Positions 51,437 through 60,671 of a stretch of 64,000 nucleotides of DNA are shown one piece after another (positions within the stretch are counted from its first letter, which is position 1; each line of letters opens with the position of its first letter). A program made the position numbers and the translations under genes. Where the stretch lies: positions 1 to 64,000 of the forward strand of contig JAVLBT010000001.1 of NCBI GenBank assembly GCA_031580945.1. The letters are read 5' to 3'. Source of the DNA: Gracilimonas sp031580945 (GTDB taxonomy: Bacteria > Bacteroidota > Rhodothermia > Balneolales > Balneolaceae). The notes under the pieces were generated by a model. It was not told the DNA's origin. It saw only the letters and a list, made by a program, of their open reading frames with translations, and did no database searches.

Positions 51437-53854
51437 ATGAGCAAGTTATTTACTTTATTTCTTATTGCCGCTTTTCAGTTGGGGTATATCATCCTGAGCC
51501 TCGCACAATCCGGTGAGATTATTGGAACCGTTATAGACAATGAAACGGAACCTCTGGTCAATGCGACTGTAGCCTTATATGAACCAGGTGGAGATGAAAT
51601 AATTGAAGGAACAGCAACTTCCGTTTCCGGAAATTTCTCACTTGAAGTGACTCCGGGCACTTATAACCTTAAAATTACTTTTTTGTCTTTCCAGGAATTT
51701 GAGCAATTGGTAGAAATTTCTGCAGGCCAAACATTGGATCTTGAAACCATTCAGCTCACACCAAGTCAGGAGGATCTGGGCGATCTTGAAGTACAAGGTC
51801 AGCGTTCTTATATGGAGATGAATTTCGATAGCCGCAGTTTTAATGTAGAAGATGATATCACCAGTTTAGGCGGCTCTGCTCTTGATGTTTTAGATAATGT
51901 GCCCTCCATTTCTACTGATTTTGAAGGAAATGTTAGTTTACGGGGCAATCAGGGTGTGCAAATATTGATCAATGGCCGTCCTTCAAATTTAGTGCGTAAT
52001 GGAACCGATGCGCTCAGCAGTATTCCTGCCAGTTTGATCGAAGAAGTAAAGATCATTACCAATCCTTCGGCTCGCTATTCTGCAGATGGAACCGGCGGAA
52101 TTATTGATATCATTTTGGTAGATGATGCTCAGCTTGGCTTTAATGGGAGCATACGTGCAAATGCGGGTTGGCCACAGGACTACGGATTAGGTGCAAACCT
52201 GAACTATCAGCGGCGGAAGATAAACTGGTTCCTGAATACAGAAATTGAGTATGAGAATGAACCAGAAAACGGACGGACCTTTCAAAGTTTTAGCCGTGAC
52301 ACTACGTATCTCTATAATGAACGTTCTGAAACCGATGAGATTGAACGTGAGGCCAATATCAATTTTGGAGCAGATATATTCTTACCCTATGAACAGGTCT
52401 TGACGGTTGAGTCCCGAATTAATCTTGAAAATGAGGTCGAGGACCGGATTTCACGTTATACCGACTATCTGCCGCCATCCAATAGTGAGATCTACCGTAC
52501 TATTGATGAAAACTGGTCCGTTCTGCAACGCACTAATCGGGATATCTATGAGGATCAGCGTGAAAGTGATTTTGATGTCCGCGCCCAATATGAAAAAACC
52601 TTCAATGAAAACAGAGATCATCAGTTAGTGGCAGATCTTGATTTTGAGTTTGGCGAGGAAAGCGGTCAAACTGACTTTGACCAAAGCATTGCGGCTGGAA
52701 CCGGAGATGAGCTTCAACAGCGTTCTTTTTCCGGAGAAGTTTACCGGGAAGCTCGCCTGGATGTTGATTATGAGCAACCTGTTGGTGAAGAAGGGCGACT
52801 TGAAGCCGGTTTTCGCCTCAACTATGACTGGGAAGACAGTGACTATCGGGTAGAGGATTTCCGGAATGGAAACTGGGTAGATTCACAACAAGATATTGGT
52901 ATTGCTGAAAATTTCATCTACCTGGAAAGCGTAAATGCAGCTTATGCCATCTATTCAGGGGAACTAAAACCGTTTACGTACCAAGTTGGTTTGAGAGCCG
53001 AGAATACGCTTATTGAAACAGAATTAGATAATTCCGGTAATACCAGCTCCCAAAACTATACCGATCTTTTCCCCAGCCTGTTTTTATCCTACACCCTTAA
53101 TGAGTTGAACTCTTTTCAAGCAAGCTACAGCCGTAGAATTTCGCGGCCATGGTCTGGCGAACTGTTACCTTTTATAGAAATTCAGGACGACCGAAATCGT
53201 CGCGCCGGCAATCCCAACCTGGAGCCCGAATTCAGCGATTCATACGAACTCGGATATCTTCGATACTGGGAAACCGGTTCGGTACTTACCAGTGTTTATT
53301 ACCGCCATCGTACTCAGGTTGTGGAAGATGTTTCTATTATAGAAAATGGAATCACTACCAGAACCCCCATAAACCTTGCAACAGAAGATGCCTGGGGTAT
53401 TGAATTTTCTGCTGATCAGGATCTTTTTGAAGGGTTGTCGCTTTCAGGAAGTTTAAACATTTATCAATCATATCGAGAAGGCGAATATCTGGGCCAAATT
53501 TATGATAGCGAGGATGAAACATTTACGAGTCGAATTCGCATCCGGTGGCAATTTATGGAAGGATGGAATTTCCAGTCCTACATTTTCTTCCGAGGAGCTC
53601 AGCAAACCACTCAAGGAACACGCGGAGCTCGGTCTTTTGTAGGAAGCGGCCTCTCCAAGGAGCTGATGGATGGCAAAGCATCTATCTCCCTTAATGTTCG
53701 AGATCTTTTCAACTCTCGCAATAGTGATCGTGAGATCATTGAGCCTTTTTCTTACACCAATAGTAAATACAGCTGGTCCAGCCGTAGTTTTCGCCTCAAC
53801 TTCCGATATAATTTCGGAAGTGAGGATGACAACGGCAGAGGAAGAGGTAGGTAA
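51437..53854 (+). CDS. TonB-dependent receptor-type outer-membrane beta-barrel
   Basis: An 805-residue outer-membrane protein. After the signal peptide comes a carboxypeptidase-regulatory-like beta-sandwich (EIIGTVIDNETEPLVNATVA, about 27-110), then a plug domain (LGGSALDVLDNVPSIST, GNVSLRGNQGVQILINGRPS, ITNPSARYSADGTGGIIDI), then the barrel. This is the Bacteroidota layout for TonB-dependent uptake, although the barrel family with this plug (OMP_b-brl_3) also includes proteins without proven transport. Its place after a two-component pair suggests control by that system. The 3' end is 3 bp from the next gene. Confidence 0.9.
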   Translation: MSKLFTLFLIAAFQLGYIILSLAQSGEIIGTVIDNETEPLVNATVALYEPGGDEIIEGTATSVSGNFSLEVTPGTYNLKITFLSFQEFEQLVEISAGQTLDLETIQLTPSQEDLGDLEVQGQRSYMEMNFDSRSFNVEDDITSLGGSALDVLDNVPSISTDFEGNVSLRGNQGVQILINGRPSNLVRNGTDALSSIPASLIEEVKIITNPSARYSADGTGGIIDIILVDDAQLGFNGSIRANAGWPQDYGLGANLNYQRRKINWFLNTEIEYENEPENGRTFQSFSRDTTYLYNERSETDEIEREANINFGADIFLPYEQVLTVESRINLENEVEDRISRYTDYLPPSNSEIYRTIDENWSVLQRTNRDIYEDQRESDFDVRAQYEKTFNENRDHQLVADLDFEFGEESGQTDFDQSIAAGTGDELQQRSFSGEVYREARLDVDYEQPVGEEGRLEAGFRLNYDWEDSDYRVEDFRNGNWVDSQQDIGIAENFIYLESVNAAYAIYSGELKPFTYQVGLRAENTLIETELDNSGNTSSQNYTDLFPSLFLSYTLNELNSFQASYSRRISRPWSGELLPFIEIQDDRNRRAGNPNLEPEFSDSYELGYLRYWETGSVLTSVYYRHRTQVVEDVSIIENGITTRTPINLATEDAWGIEFSADQDLFEGLSLSGSLNIYQSYREGEYLGQIYDSEDETFTSRIRIRWQFMEGWNFQSYIFFRGAQQTTQGTRGARSFVGSGLSKELMDGKASISLNVRDLFNSRNSDREIIEPFSYTNSKYSWSSRSFRLNFRYNFGSEDDNGRGRGR

Positions 53855-53857
53855 TCT

Positions 53858-55639
53858 CTATTTTTCTTTGCTGAAGAGCAGGTTGAAGGAAGTTCCGCTG
53901 TCATCACTTTCATAGAAATACTGGGCGTTGATCTGTTCAGACAACATATCTATCAGCTTTAATCCCAGAGAGGAGCTTTCTTTTGGGTTAAAATTTTCGG
54001 GTATCCCAACTCCATCATCCTCAATGCAAAGTTTCATATAGTCCTCAATATCGGTCTGTGTCAGTGATATTGTGATTCGTCCTTTTTCCCTTTCTTCAAA
54101 GGCATGTTTATAAATATTAGTCAGCACTTCGTTTACGATCAAGGAACAGGGTAGCGCTCTTGGAACCGACATTTTAAGTGGTTCGCATTGAAAATTTAGC
54201 GAGACATTCGTTTCGGTCTGGATCGTTTTATGAATACTCTGAGCAAGCAATTGAATCCTTTCAGCAAATTCGACTTCTCCATATTCGTTTGATTTATACA
54301 GCTGGTCATGTATACTCGCAACCGTATTTATTCGGGCAACACTATCGAATAAACGCGTCATTACTTCTTCATTATCTTCACTGGCGGCCTGCATTTGTAA
54401 CAGGCCAGTTAAAACGGAGAGATTATTTTTTATTCGATGGTGTACTTCTGCTAATAACGTCTCTTTTTCCTTCAGAGATTGGAGAATTTCTTCCTGCTTG
54501 ATCTGTCGCTCCGTTACATCTCTGGAGTTTGCCACATATCCTTTTATAGCAGGGTCATCACTTAAATTAGTTATTGTCGATTCTACCCAACGCCAATTCT
54601 TTTCTGAATCTAAAAACCGAAATGGTTTTAACTGGGTTGTATCCTGGTATTTTAGTGAATCAAATTGTCTTCTCAGGCGTGGCGCATCATCTTCATGGAT
54701 GAATTCGAAAGCATTTTTATTGAGAAAATAATCCGGCCGAATACCTAAAACATTTTTTGCTGCAGGGCTGACATACTTGTAATTAGCCTCATCATCTAAA
54801 ATAGCGATCATGTCCATTCCATACCGCACCATTGCTTTAAAGCGGCGTTCATTATGCTCAAGATCTTCTTCCGCTTTTCTTCGGTTCGTCACATTTTGGC
54901 TGATCCCGTAAAACCGAATGCATTCTCCCTCTTCATTATACTCCGGTTCCCCCGTCGCACGAATCCAGCGCTCGTCTCCTTTCCCACTCACGATCTTGAG
55001 CTCAACATCAAAGGGAATCTCTCTTTCTATTGCATCGGTTGCAGCCTTTTCGAAAGCATCCCGATTATATCCTTCTTTAAATAACTGAATGGTACTTTCT
55101 ACATCAGGTTTATAGTCCGGGCCAAAACCGTGCACTTCTTTTGTCACTTCCGACCAATGCAAATCATCATTGATCATATCATATTCCCATGTTCCGATAT
55201 GAGCGAGCTTGTATGCTTTATCAAGTAAAGCCTGTTCCTCTTCCAGTTCAAGGCGAGCTATAATGCGGTTCGTTTTTGAGGCGATGTTTTGAACAAGCAC
55301 CTCGGCAAGTTTGGTCTCTTCCTCCAAAAACGCCCGTTCCTTTTTACTACATATTTGAAGCTTTAATTTTTCTTCATTTTTAACTTTACTACATACGCTA
55401 ATGAACCAATCACTTTTTTCAAAGTCATCTCCGATCCATTCTTTTTCATGAAGTGAGAATGCTGCTGAAATTTCTTCTGGATAGATCCAATCCGCTGCGA
55501 TCAGTTGAGCCGCCTCTTTTAACAATTCCTTTACTGTAAAAGATTGTTCGTCGAGGTTAGATATATCGTGAAATAATTTTGACTGTTTTTTAAGGAGAGC
55601 TCGCAATTCCTCTCGCGAGGGCGCATTTCTAATGTCCAT
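53858..55639 (-). CDS. PAS sensor kinase of the HisKA_2 (HWE-like) type
   Basis: A 593-residue soluble kinase. The first 130 residues look like a GAF-type domain; PAS domains follow at about 140-255 (YKLAHIGTWEYDMINDDLHW) and 262-380 (MVRYGMDMIAILDDE...). The H-box AEVHHRIKNNLSVLTGLLQM (His400/401) is of the HisKA_2 class, and the ATPase domain has LIVNEVLTNIYKHAF and IEDDGVGIPENF. Such kinases often act on single-domain regulators. Monocistronic and convergent with the receptor. Confidence 0.92.
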   Translation of the reverse strand: MDIRNAPSREELRALLKKQSKLFHDISNLDEQSFTVKELLKEAAQLIAADWIYPEEISAAFSLHEKEWIGDDFEKSDWFISVCSKVKNEEKLKLQICSKKERAFLEEETKLAEVLVQNIASKTNRIIARLELEEEQALLDKAYKLAHIGTWEYDMINDDLHWSEVTKEVHGFGPDYKPDVESTIQLFKEGYNRDAFEKAATDAIEREIPFDVELKIVSGKGDERWIRATGEPEYNEEGECIRFYGISQNVTNRRKAEEDLEHNERRFKAMVRYGMDMIAILDDEANYKYVSPAAKNVLGIRPDYFLNKNAFEFIHEDDAPRLRRQFDSLKYQDTTQLKPFRFLDSEKNWRWVESTITNLSDDPAIKGYVANSRDVTERQIKQEEILQSLKEKETLLAEVHHRIKNNLSVLTGLLQMQAASEDNEEVMTRLFDSVARINTVASIHDQLYKSNEYGEVEFAERIQLLAQSIHKTIQTETNVSLNFQCEPLKMSVPRALPCSLIVNEVLTNIYKHAFEEREKGRITISLTQTDIEDYMKLCIEDDGVGIPENFNPKESSSLGLKLIDMLSEQINAQYFYESDDSGTSFNLLFSKEK

Positions 55640-55813
55640 TCATTTTATACTGTGTGTATGATTATCCCTGCGGAAATGTAAAAAAATTGTTTCTAAATCA
55701 TAATTTTCTCTTGTACTTCAATCCGGGTATACAACTATTGTGTTCGAACGGTTTATAACGCTATAAAGTTATAAAAGAGCCTAAGATAATTATCCATTAC
55801 ATTTACTGTTAAT

Positions 55814-57010
55814 ATGGATCCAAAAAAAACGATATTAATTTCTTCGCTCATACTCGTCGGGGCGGCAATGACCATACTTCTAATTTTTTCGACGGAACCG
55901 GAAGCTTCCCGCGAAACGGCTACCAAAGAAACACCGATGTTGGTACAGGTGATAGAAGCTAAAGAGGGAGCATTTAAACCAACAATTTCAGCTACAGGCA
56001 CGGTTATTCCCTCGCAGGAAGTTATGCTAAGTCCCCGAGTCAGCGGGCAGGTGATCAACCGATCTCCCAATTTCACCCCTGGCCGATATGTAGAAAAAGG
56101 AGAGGTCATCCTTCAAATTGATCCTTCTGATTATGAAACTGCTCTTATTCAGGCTCAATCAAATTTTCGGCAGGCCAAGTCTGAACTTCAACGGGAATTG
56201 GGACTACAACAAGCTGCTCAGCGAGAGTTTGAATTACTGGAAGATAGCCTTTCCCCGGCCAATCGTGCCCTTGTGCTTCGTGAGCCACAACTTGAAGCAG
56301 CGAAAGCAAGGGTAGATGCGGCAGAGGCCGCCGTTAAACAAGCCGAATTAAACCTTGAGCGAACACAAATTCGTGCACCGTTTACGGGGCATGTATTGAC
56401 TCGAAATATAAATGTAGGATCGCTCGTATCGCCGGGACAAAATCTGGGGCAGCTTGTGGATGTCAGTTCTTATTGGGTTGAAACCACGGTTCCAATCTCA
56501 AAATTGCGCTGGCTCAATTTTGAAACAAATCCGTCAGAGTCAGGCTCAGCAGTACAAGTAAAAAACCGATCAGCTTGGGACATTAATCAATATCGTTCAG
56601 GATATTTATATAGCCGCATAGGTTCCCTGGAAAATGAAACCCGCATGGCGCGGGTCTTGGTTGCGGTACCAGATCCCCTTGCACAAAGTCCCGAAAATGA
56701 GGGAATGCCTGAACTCATTATTGGTTCATTTCTTCAAGTAGACATGCAAGCATTTACCCTTGAAGATGTCATTCGGTTAAACCGAGATTATCTTCGCCAA
56801 AACTCAACTGTTTGGGTTATGCAAAATGATACGCTCAGTATAAGAGAAGTGAATATTCAGTTTCAGGATGAAAAATTTGCTTACATAAATGCCGGCCTTG
56901 ATCATCGAGAAAAAATTATTACCACTAATTTGGCTACTGTTAGAAATGGGGCTCCATTGCGTTTAAGCGAAAACACCACGATGTCTTCTGAAACTGAAAC
57001 AGGACAGTAG
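55814..57010 (+). CDS. RND efflux periplasmic adaptor (MFP)
   Basis: A 398-residue membrane-fusion protein. A single N-terminal anchor helix (ILISSLILVGAAMTILLIFS), the lipoyl/barrel-sandwich region (VEKGEVILQIDPSDYETALI), a short alpha-hairpin (AAKARVDAAEAAVKQAELNL) and the second lipoyl half (RTQIRAPFTGHVLTRNINVG) show the family. It links the inner-membrane pump to an outer-membrane channel. It starts an operon with the permease, 2 bases away. No TolC-type gene is next to it. Confidence 0.93.
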   Translation: MDPKKTILISSLILVGAAMTILLIFSTEPEASRETATKETPMLVQVIEAKEGAFKPTISATGTVIPSQEVMLSPRVSGQVINRSPNFTPGRYVEKGEVILQIDPSDYETALIQAQSNFRQAKSELQRELGLQQAAQREFELLEDSLSPANRALVLREPQLEAAKARVDAAEAAVKQAELNLERTQIRAPFTGHVLTRNINVGSLVSPGQNLGQLVDVSSYWVETTVPISKLRWLNFETNPSESGSAVQVKNRSAWDINQYRSGYLYSRIGSLENETRMARVLVAVPDPLAQSPENEGMPELIIGSFLQVDMQAFTLEDVIRLNRDYLRQNSTVWVMQNDTLSIREVNIQFQDEKFAYINAGLDHREKIITTNLATVRNGAPLRLSENTTMSSETETGQ

Positions 57011-57012
57011 TA

Positions 57013-60000
57013 ATGAATAGTAATGATCCTAAGGAAAGCAGTTTCTATTCCGGGCCAATAGCATATATGGCACAAAACTCCATTGCCGCAAATTTGATCA
57101 TGATCATATTGCTGGGCGGTGGTATCTGGACCATGTTCAATATCCAAAAAGAAGTATATCCAGAATTTGCTTTGGATTATGTGGATGTAAGCGTGGTATA
57201 TCCCGGATCATCTCCAGCTGAAGTAGAGCAGGGAATTCTACGGCCGGCTGAAGAGGCTATTAGTGGAGTACAGGGCATTAAAGAGATCACATCCGAAGCA
57301 AATGAAGGTTCTGGTAGTGTCGCCATTGAATTAGTTGCCGGCTCCGACCGAATGCAGGTTTTTCAGGATGTGGACCAGGCCGTAAACCGAATCACAACCT
57401 TTCCTGACGATATTGAGGAACCTGAAGTGCGTCTGCGCTCCAATCAGCGGGAAGTGATGGAAGTTGGAATCTATGGAAATTCAGATATTTGGACGCTTCG
57501 AAAACTAGCTGAGCAAATACGCGATGAGTTGTTGAGTACAGATAACATTACGCAGGTTGAGATCGGCAATGTTCCGGATTATGTGACTCACATCGAAATA
57601 TCTCGTCATACGCTTCGTGAGTATGATCTGACCTTAGGTGAAATTTCCGAGCTTATTTTTAATTCGAGTGAGGACATTCCGGCAGGAGCTGTTGAAACAA
57701 GTTCCGGAGAAATATTACTGCGAATGCAGGAGAGAAAACAGTTTGCTGAAGAATTTGAAGAGATCGAAGTCATACGAACTGTGTCAGGAGGAGTGGTTAC
57801 TCTGGGGGACATTGCAGAGATCAGGGACGGTTTCGAGGAAACGGGTTTTCATGGACAATTTAATCGTCAGCCTTCAGTAAGTGTGGGAATTTACAGGATT
57901 GGAAATCAATCTCCGCTGGACATCGAAGAGACCGTATTGAAAGTCATGGAGACTGCTAAAGAAACTTTCCCTACTGGAGTTCAATACCGGGTAGATAGTA
58001 ATACCGCCCAGGATTACAGAGAACGATTAGGACTGCTTACAGAAAATGGAATGCTTGCGATATTGATCGTCCTCACAATTCTGGCTCTTTTCTTAGAGTT
58101 TCGTTTGGCTTTTTGGGTAATGATGGGCATGACCATCTCATTTGTAGGAGCCGTTTTGTTTCTGCCTTTGGCCAATTTAAGTATCAACATGATCTCGATG
58201 TTCGGCTTTCTTGTTGTACTCGGAATAGTAGTGGATGATGCCATTGTTGTGGGCGAGAATGTCTATGAATTCAGACAGCAGGGAATGAACCACCTTGATG
58301 CCGCAATTGCCGGTGCTCGAGATATGAGCAAACCGGTTACTTTTAGTATCATAACCAACATCATTGCTTTTGTGCCTCTTTTATTTATTCCCGGCGTTAC
58401 AGGAAAATACTGGTGGCCTTTGCCTGCTGTTGTCATCATAGTTTTGGCAGTTTCTCTGTTTGAAGCCTTATTTGTATTGCCGGCTCACCTGGCTCACACC
58501 AAAGAAAAGAAGACCGGCAAAGCAGCGCAAAAGATCGAAGAGTGGCAGCAGATCTTTGCAGCCAGGTTTAAGCATTTTGTGAATACTCAATATCGTTGGT
58601 TCCTGGATATCTGCCTTCGGAACCGATACATCTCGATCAGTACTGCGGTTGCGTTGTTATTTGTAGTGGGCGGCTATGGATATAGTGATCACATGGGATT
58701 GGTATTAATGCCCCAGGAACCAGCTGATGAAATTGAAGCCGGTGTTTCATTGCCTGTGGGAACGACTAACGATCAGGCTGCGAGGGTTGCTGAGAGTATC
58801 ACCAACTCCACTTACCGGATGTTTGAGGAAAATAATCTATTTGACGTGGCCGAAGGAATCAAAACCAATGTCCGCGGTCAGGATTTTATCGATGTGGAAA
58901 TTGTCATGAGGCCACCTGCAGAACGCGATATGTCAACGCCCGAACTCATACAGCTTTGGCGAAATGAAATCGGTGACTTGGAAGGAATTGACCAAATAAC
59001 ATTCGAAGCAGAACGGGGTCCATCTGGATATCAACAAGATATAAGTGTGGACCTGAGCCATTCAGATATCAGTGTGCTGGAAAAAGCGAGTTCAGCATTC
59101 TTTACGCGCATGGAATCATTTACCAATACTCGTGATGTCAACGATAATTATAACCGAGGAAAACAACAGTTTAATTTCAAGCTTCTTCCCGAAGGACGAA
59201 AATTAGGTCTTACCTCAGATGAGATCGGACAGCAAGTTCGGGATGCCTTTTATGGTGCGTTAGCAAAACGACAACTTCGCGGAACCAATGAAGTCGAAGT
59301 TCGGGTAAAACTTCCCAAAGAAGAACGAAAGGATCTATATAATTTAGATAATTTTGTGATCCGAACCGATGATGGCATGGAAGTTCCACTGTTAGATGTA
59401 GTTGAAATTGAAACCAGTGAAGCGTTTACCAGCATCAATCGCAGAGACGGCCGGCGTGTAGTCACCGTTGGAATGGATGTAGAGCCTGCAAGCGCAATCA
59501 ATCAGGTCATCCAATCCATGGAAAACGAAATCCTACCACAGCTTCGGTCAGAATTCAGCGGCATCACCTGGAGTTTTGAGGGAAGTCAGGCCGAAATGAG
59601 AGAATCAACCCAAGCGCTTTGGGGTGGATTTTTCATGGCTCTTTTAGTGATCTATGCTTTGCTGGCTGTGGCTTTTAAAAGCTATGCTCAGCCACTTATT
59701 GTGATGGGCGCCATTCCATTCGGCATCGTGGGAGCTGTGATCGGACACATTTTACTGGGCTACAACCTTTCTCTTGTTAGTTTGATGGGAGTAATCGCGC
59801 TTTCGGGTGTAGTACTCAATGATTCGCTAATTATGATCGACTATGCCAATAAAAAGCGTAAGAAAGGATCTTCGGTTTATGATGCTATTCATGAGGCCGG
59901 GTTGCGCCGTTTTCGTCCCATTATTTTAACTACGCTTACCACTTTTGGCGGATTGACTCCTATCATCCTGGAAACTTCAATCCAAGCCACCCAGCTTATT

Positions 60001-60165
60001 CCAATGGCCATTTCTCTTGGCTTCGGAATCGTATTTGCGACCGCAATTATTCTTGTCTTGGTTCCTTGTTTGTATCTGATTTTGGAAGATGTGGTTTCTT
60101 CATTTAAAGAATTTACAGGGACCAGAAATTCAAGTTCTATGAGTGAGACTGTACCGACTTCTTGA
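57013..60165 (+). CDS. RND efflux pump permease
   Basis: A 1050-residue inner-membrane permease with the usual 12 helices and two large periplasmic loops. The signature motifs are VVYPGSSPAEVEQGILRPAE, the proton-relay GIVVDDAIVVGENVYE in TM4 with its Asp pair, and GVVLNDSLIMIDYANKKRK in the second half. The group is close to the hydrophobe/amphiphile (AcrB-like) pumps of Bacteroidota. Substrates unknown. It is coupled with the adaptor. Confidence 0.95.
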   Translation: MNSNDPKESSFYSGPIAYMAQNSIAANLIMIILLGGGIWTMFNIQKEVYPEFALDYVDVSVVYPGSSPAEVEQGILRPAEEAISGVQGIKEITSEANEGSGSVAIELVAGSDRMQVFQDVDQAVNRITTFPDDIEEPEVRLRSNQREVMEVGIYGNSDIWTLRKLAEQIRDELLSTDNITQVEIGNVPDYVTHIEISRHTLREYDLTLGEISELIFNSSEDIPAGAVETSSGEILLRMQERKQFAEEFEEIEVIRTVSGGVVTLGDIAEIRDGFEETGFHGQFNRQPSVSVGIYRIGNQSPLDIEETVLKVMETAKETFPTGVQYRVDSNTAQDYRERLGLLTENGMLAILIVLTILALFLEFRLAFWVMMGMTISFVGAVLFLPLANLSINMISMFGFLVVLGIVVDDAIVVGENVYEFRQQGMNHLDAAIAGARDMSKPVTFSIITNIIAFVPLLFIPGVTGKYWWPLPAVVIIVLAVSLFEALFVLPAHLAHTKEKKTGKAAQKIEEWQQIFAARFKHFVNTQYRWFLDICLRNRYISISTAVALLFVVGGYGYSDHMGLVLMPQEPADEIEAGVSLPVGTTNDQAARVAESITNSTYRMFEENNLFDVAEGIKTNVRGQDFIDVEIVMRPPAERDMSTPELIQLWRNEIGDLEGIDQITFEAERGPSGYQQDISVDLSHSDISVLEKASSAFFTRMESFTNTRDVNDNYNRGKQQFNFKLLPEGRKLGLTSDEIGQQVRDAFYGALAKRQLRGTNEVEVRVKLPKEERKDLYNLDNFVIRTDDGMEVPLLDVVEIETSEAFTSINRRDGRRVVTVGMDVEPASAINQVIQSMENEILPQLRSEFSGITWSFEGSQAEMRESTQALWGGFFMALLVIYALLAVAFKSYAQPLIVMGAIPFGIVGAVIGHILLGYNLSLVSLMGVIALSGVVLNDSLIMIDYANKKRKKGSSVYDAIHEAGLRRFRPIILTTLTTFGGLTPIILETSIQATQLIPMAISLGFGIVFATAIILVLVPCLYLILEDVVSSFKEFTGTRNSSSMSETVPTS

Positions 60166-60421
60166 TAGCTTTGGGTTCAAGATGAAATTAAATCTTTTGA
60201 TAAGTTGATGTTCTTATCGTGGCCAACCCCTGATAGTTAAAATAAATGTGCGGTAGTAAAATTCAGACTCACTTCTTCAAGGGAATGACGAGCATGTCAG
60301 ATCAGAAGAACTATTTTTAAACAACCTACAATCTTTTTAAAGGTCATTCCTGCGCAGGCGGGGATCTTCTTATCGATTTAACCTCGATGTCCTAATGAAA
60401 TTTAGCACATCTTCACTCCCC

Positions 60422-60490
60422 TCAATCCAGAATATAATTCTTCGCTACCTGCTTGTATCCTTTCACTTCCTGCTGAACCAAAACTTTAAT
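60422..60490 (-). pseudogene. Duplicated fragment of the glpD 3' end
   Basis: Read on the minus strand the segment gives VLVQQEVKGYKQVAKNYILD-stop. The real GlpD, about 250 bp upstream, ends AWVEQEVKEYKQVAKNYIIE-stop. The DNA of the two regions differs at only a few positions over about 45 bases (for example TAATTCTTCGCTACCTG in both). It is a leftover of a partial tandem duplication or of a second copy. Confidence 0.75.
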
Positions 60491-60507
60491 TGATTAAGCT
60501 AAGCCTT

Positions 60508-60616
60508 AGTTGTCACCCTGAGCGTATAGAAATTTGAATATGGTTATTCTGTATTTCGCGAAGGGTCTCAAAGTTGGAGATGCCCGATAGTATTAAACAT
60601 TGAGATCCTTCGCGTT
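60508..60616. repeat. Palindromic dispersed repeat
   Basis: Starts TTGTCACCCTGAGCG, the same end sequence as the element at 206-373. CGCGAAGGGTCTCAA (60557-60571) and TTGAGATCCTTCGCG (60600-60614) are inverted copies differing at one position. Non-coding and repeat-like. Confidence 0.55.
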
Positions 60617-60671
60617 AAACAACATGCATAAAATCAACCTCACGTTTAAATATCTTTTCAAGCCAAAAACT

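Larger units (their letters stand above)
60166..60671. other. Gap with dispersed repeats and a glpD remnant
   Basis: Holds the 'GTCATTCCTGCGCAGGCGGGGATC' type repeat (near 60342-60368), the glpD 3' fragment (60422-60490) and the palindrome at 60508-60616. No intact gene; both flanking genes end here. Confidence 0.6.
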
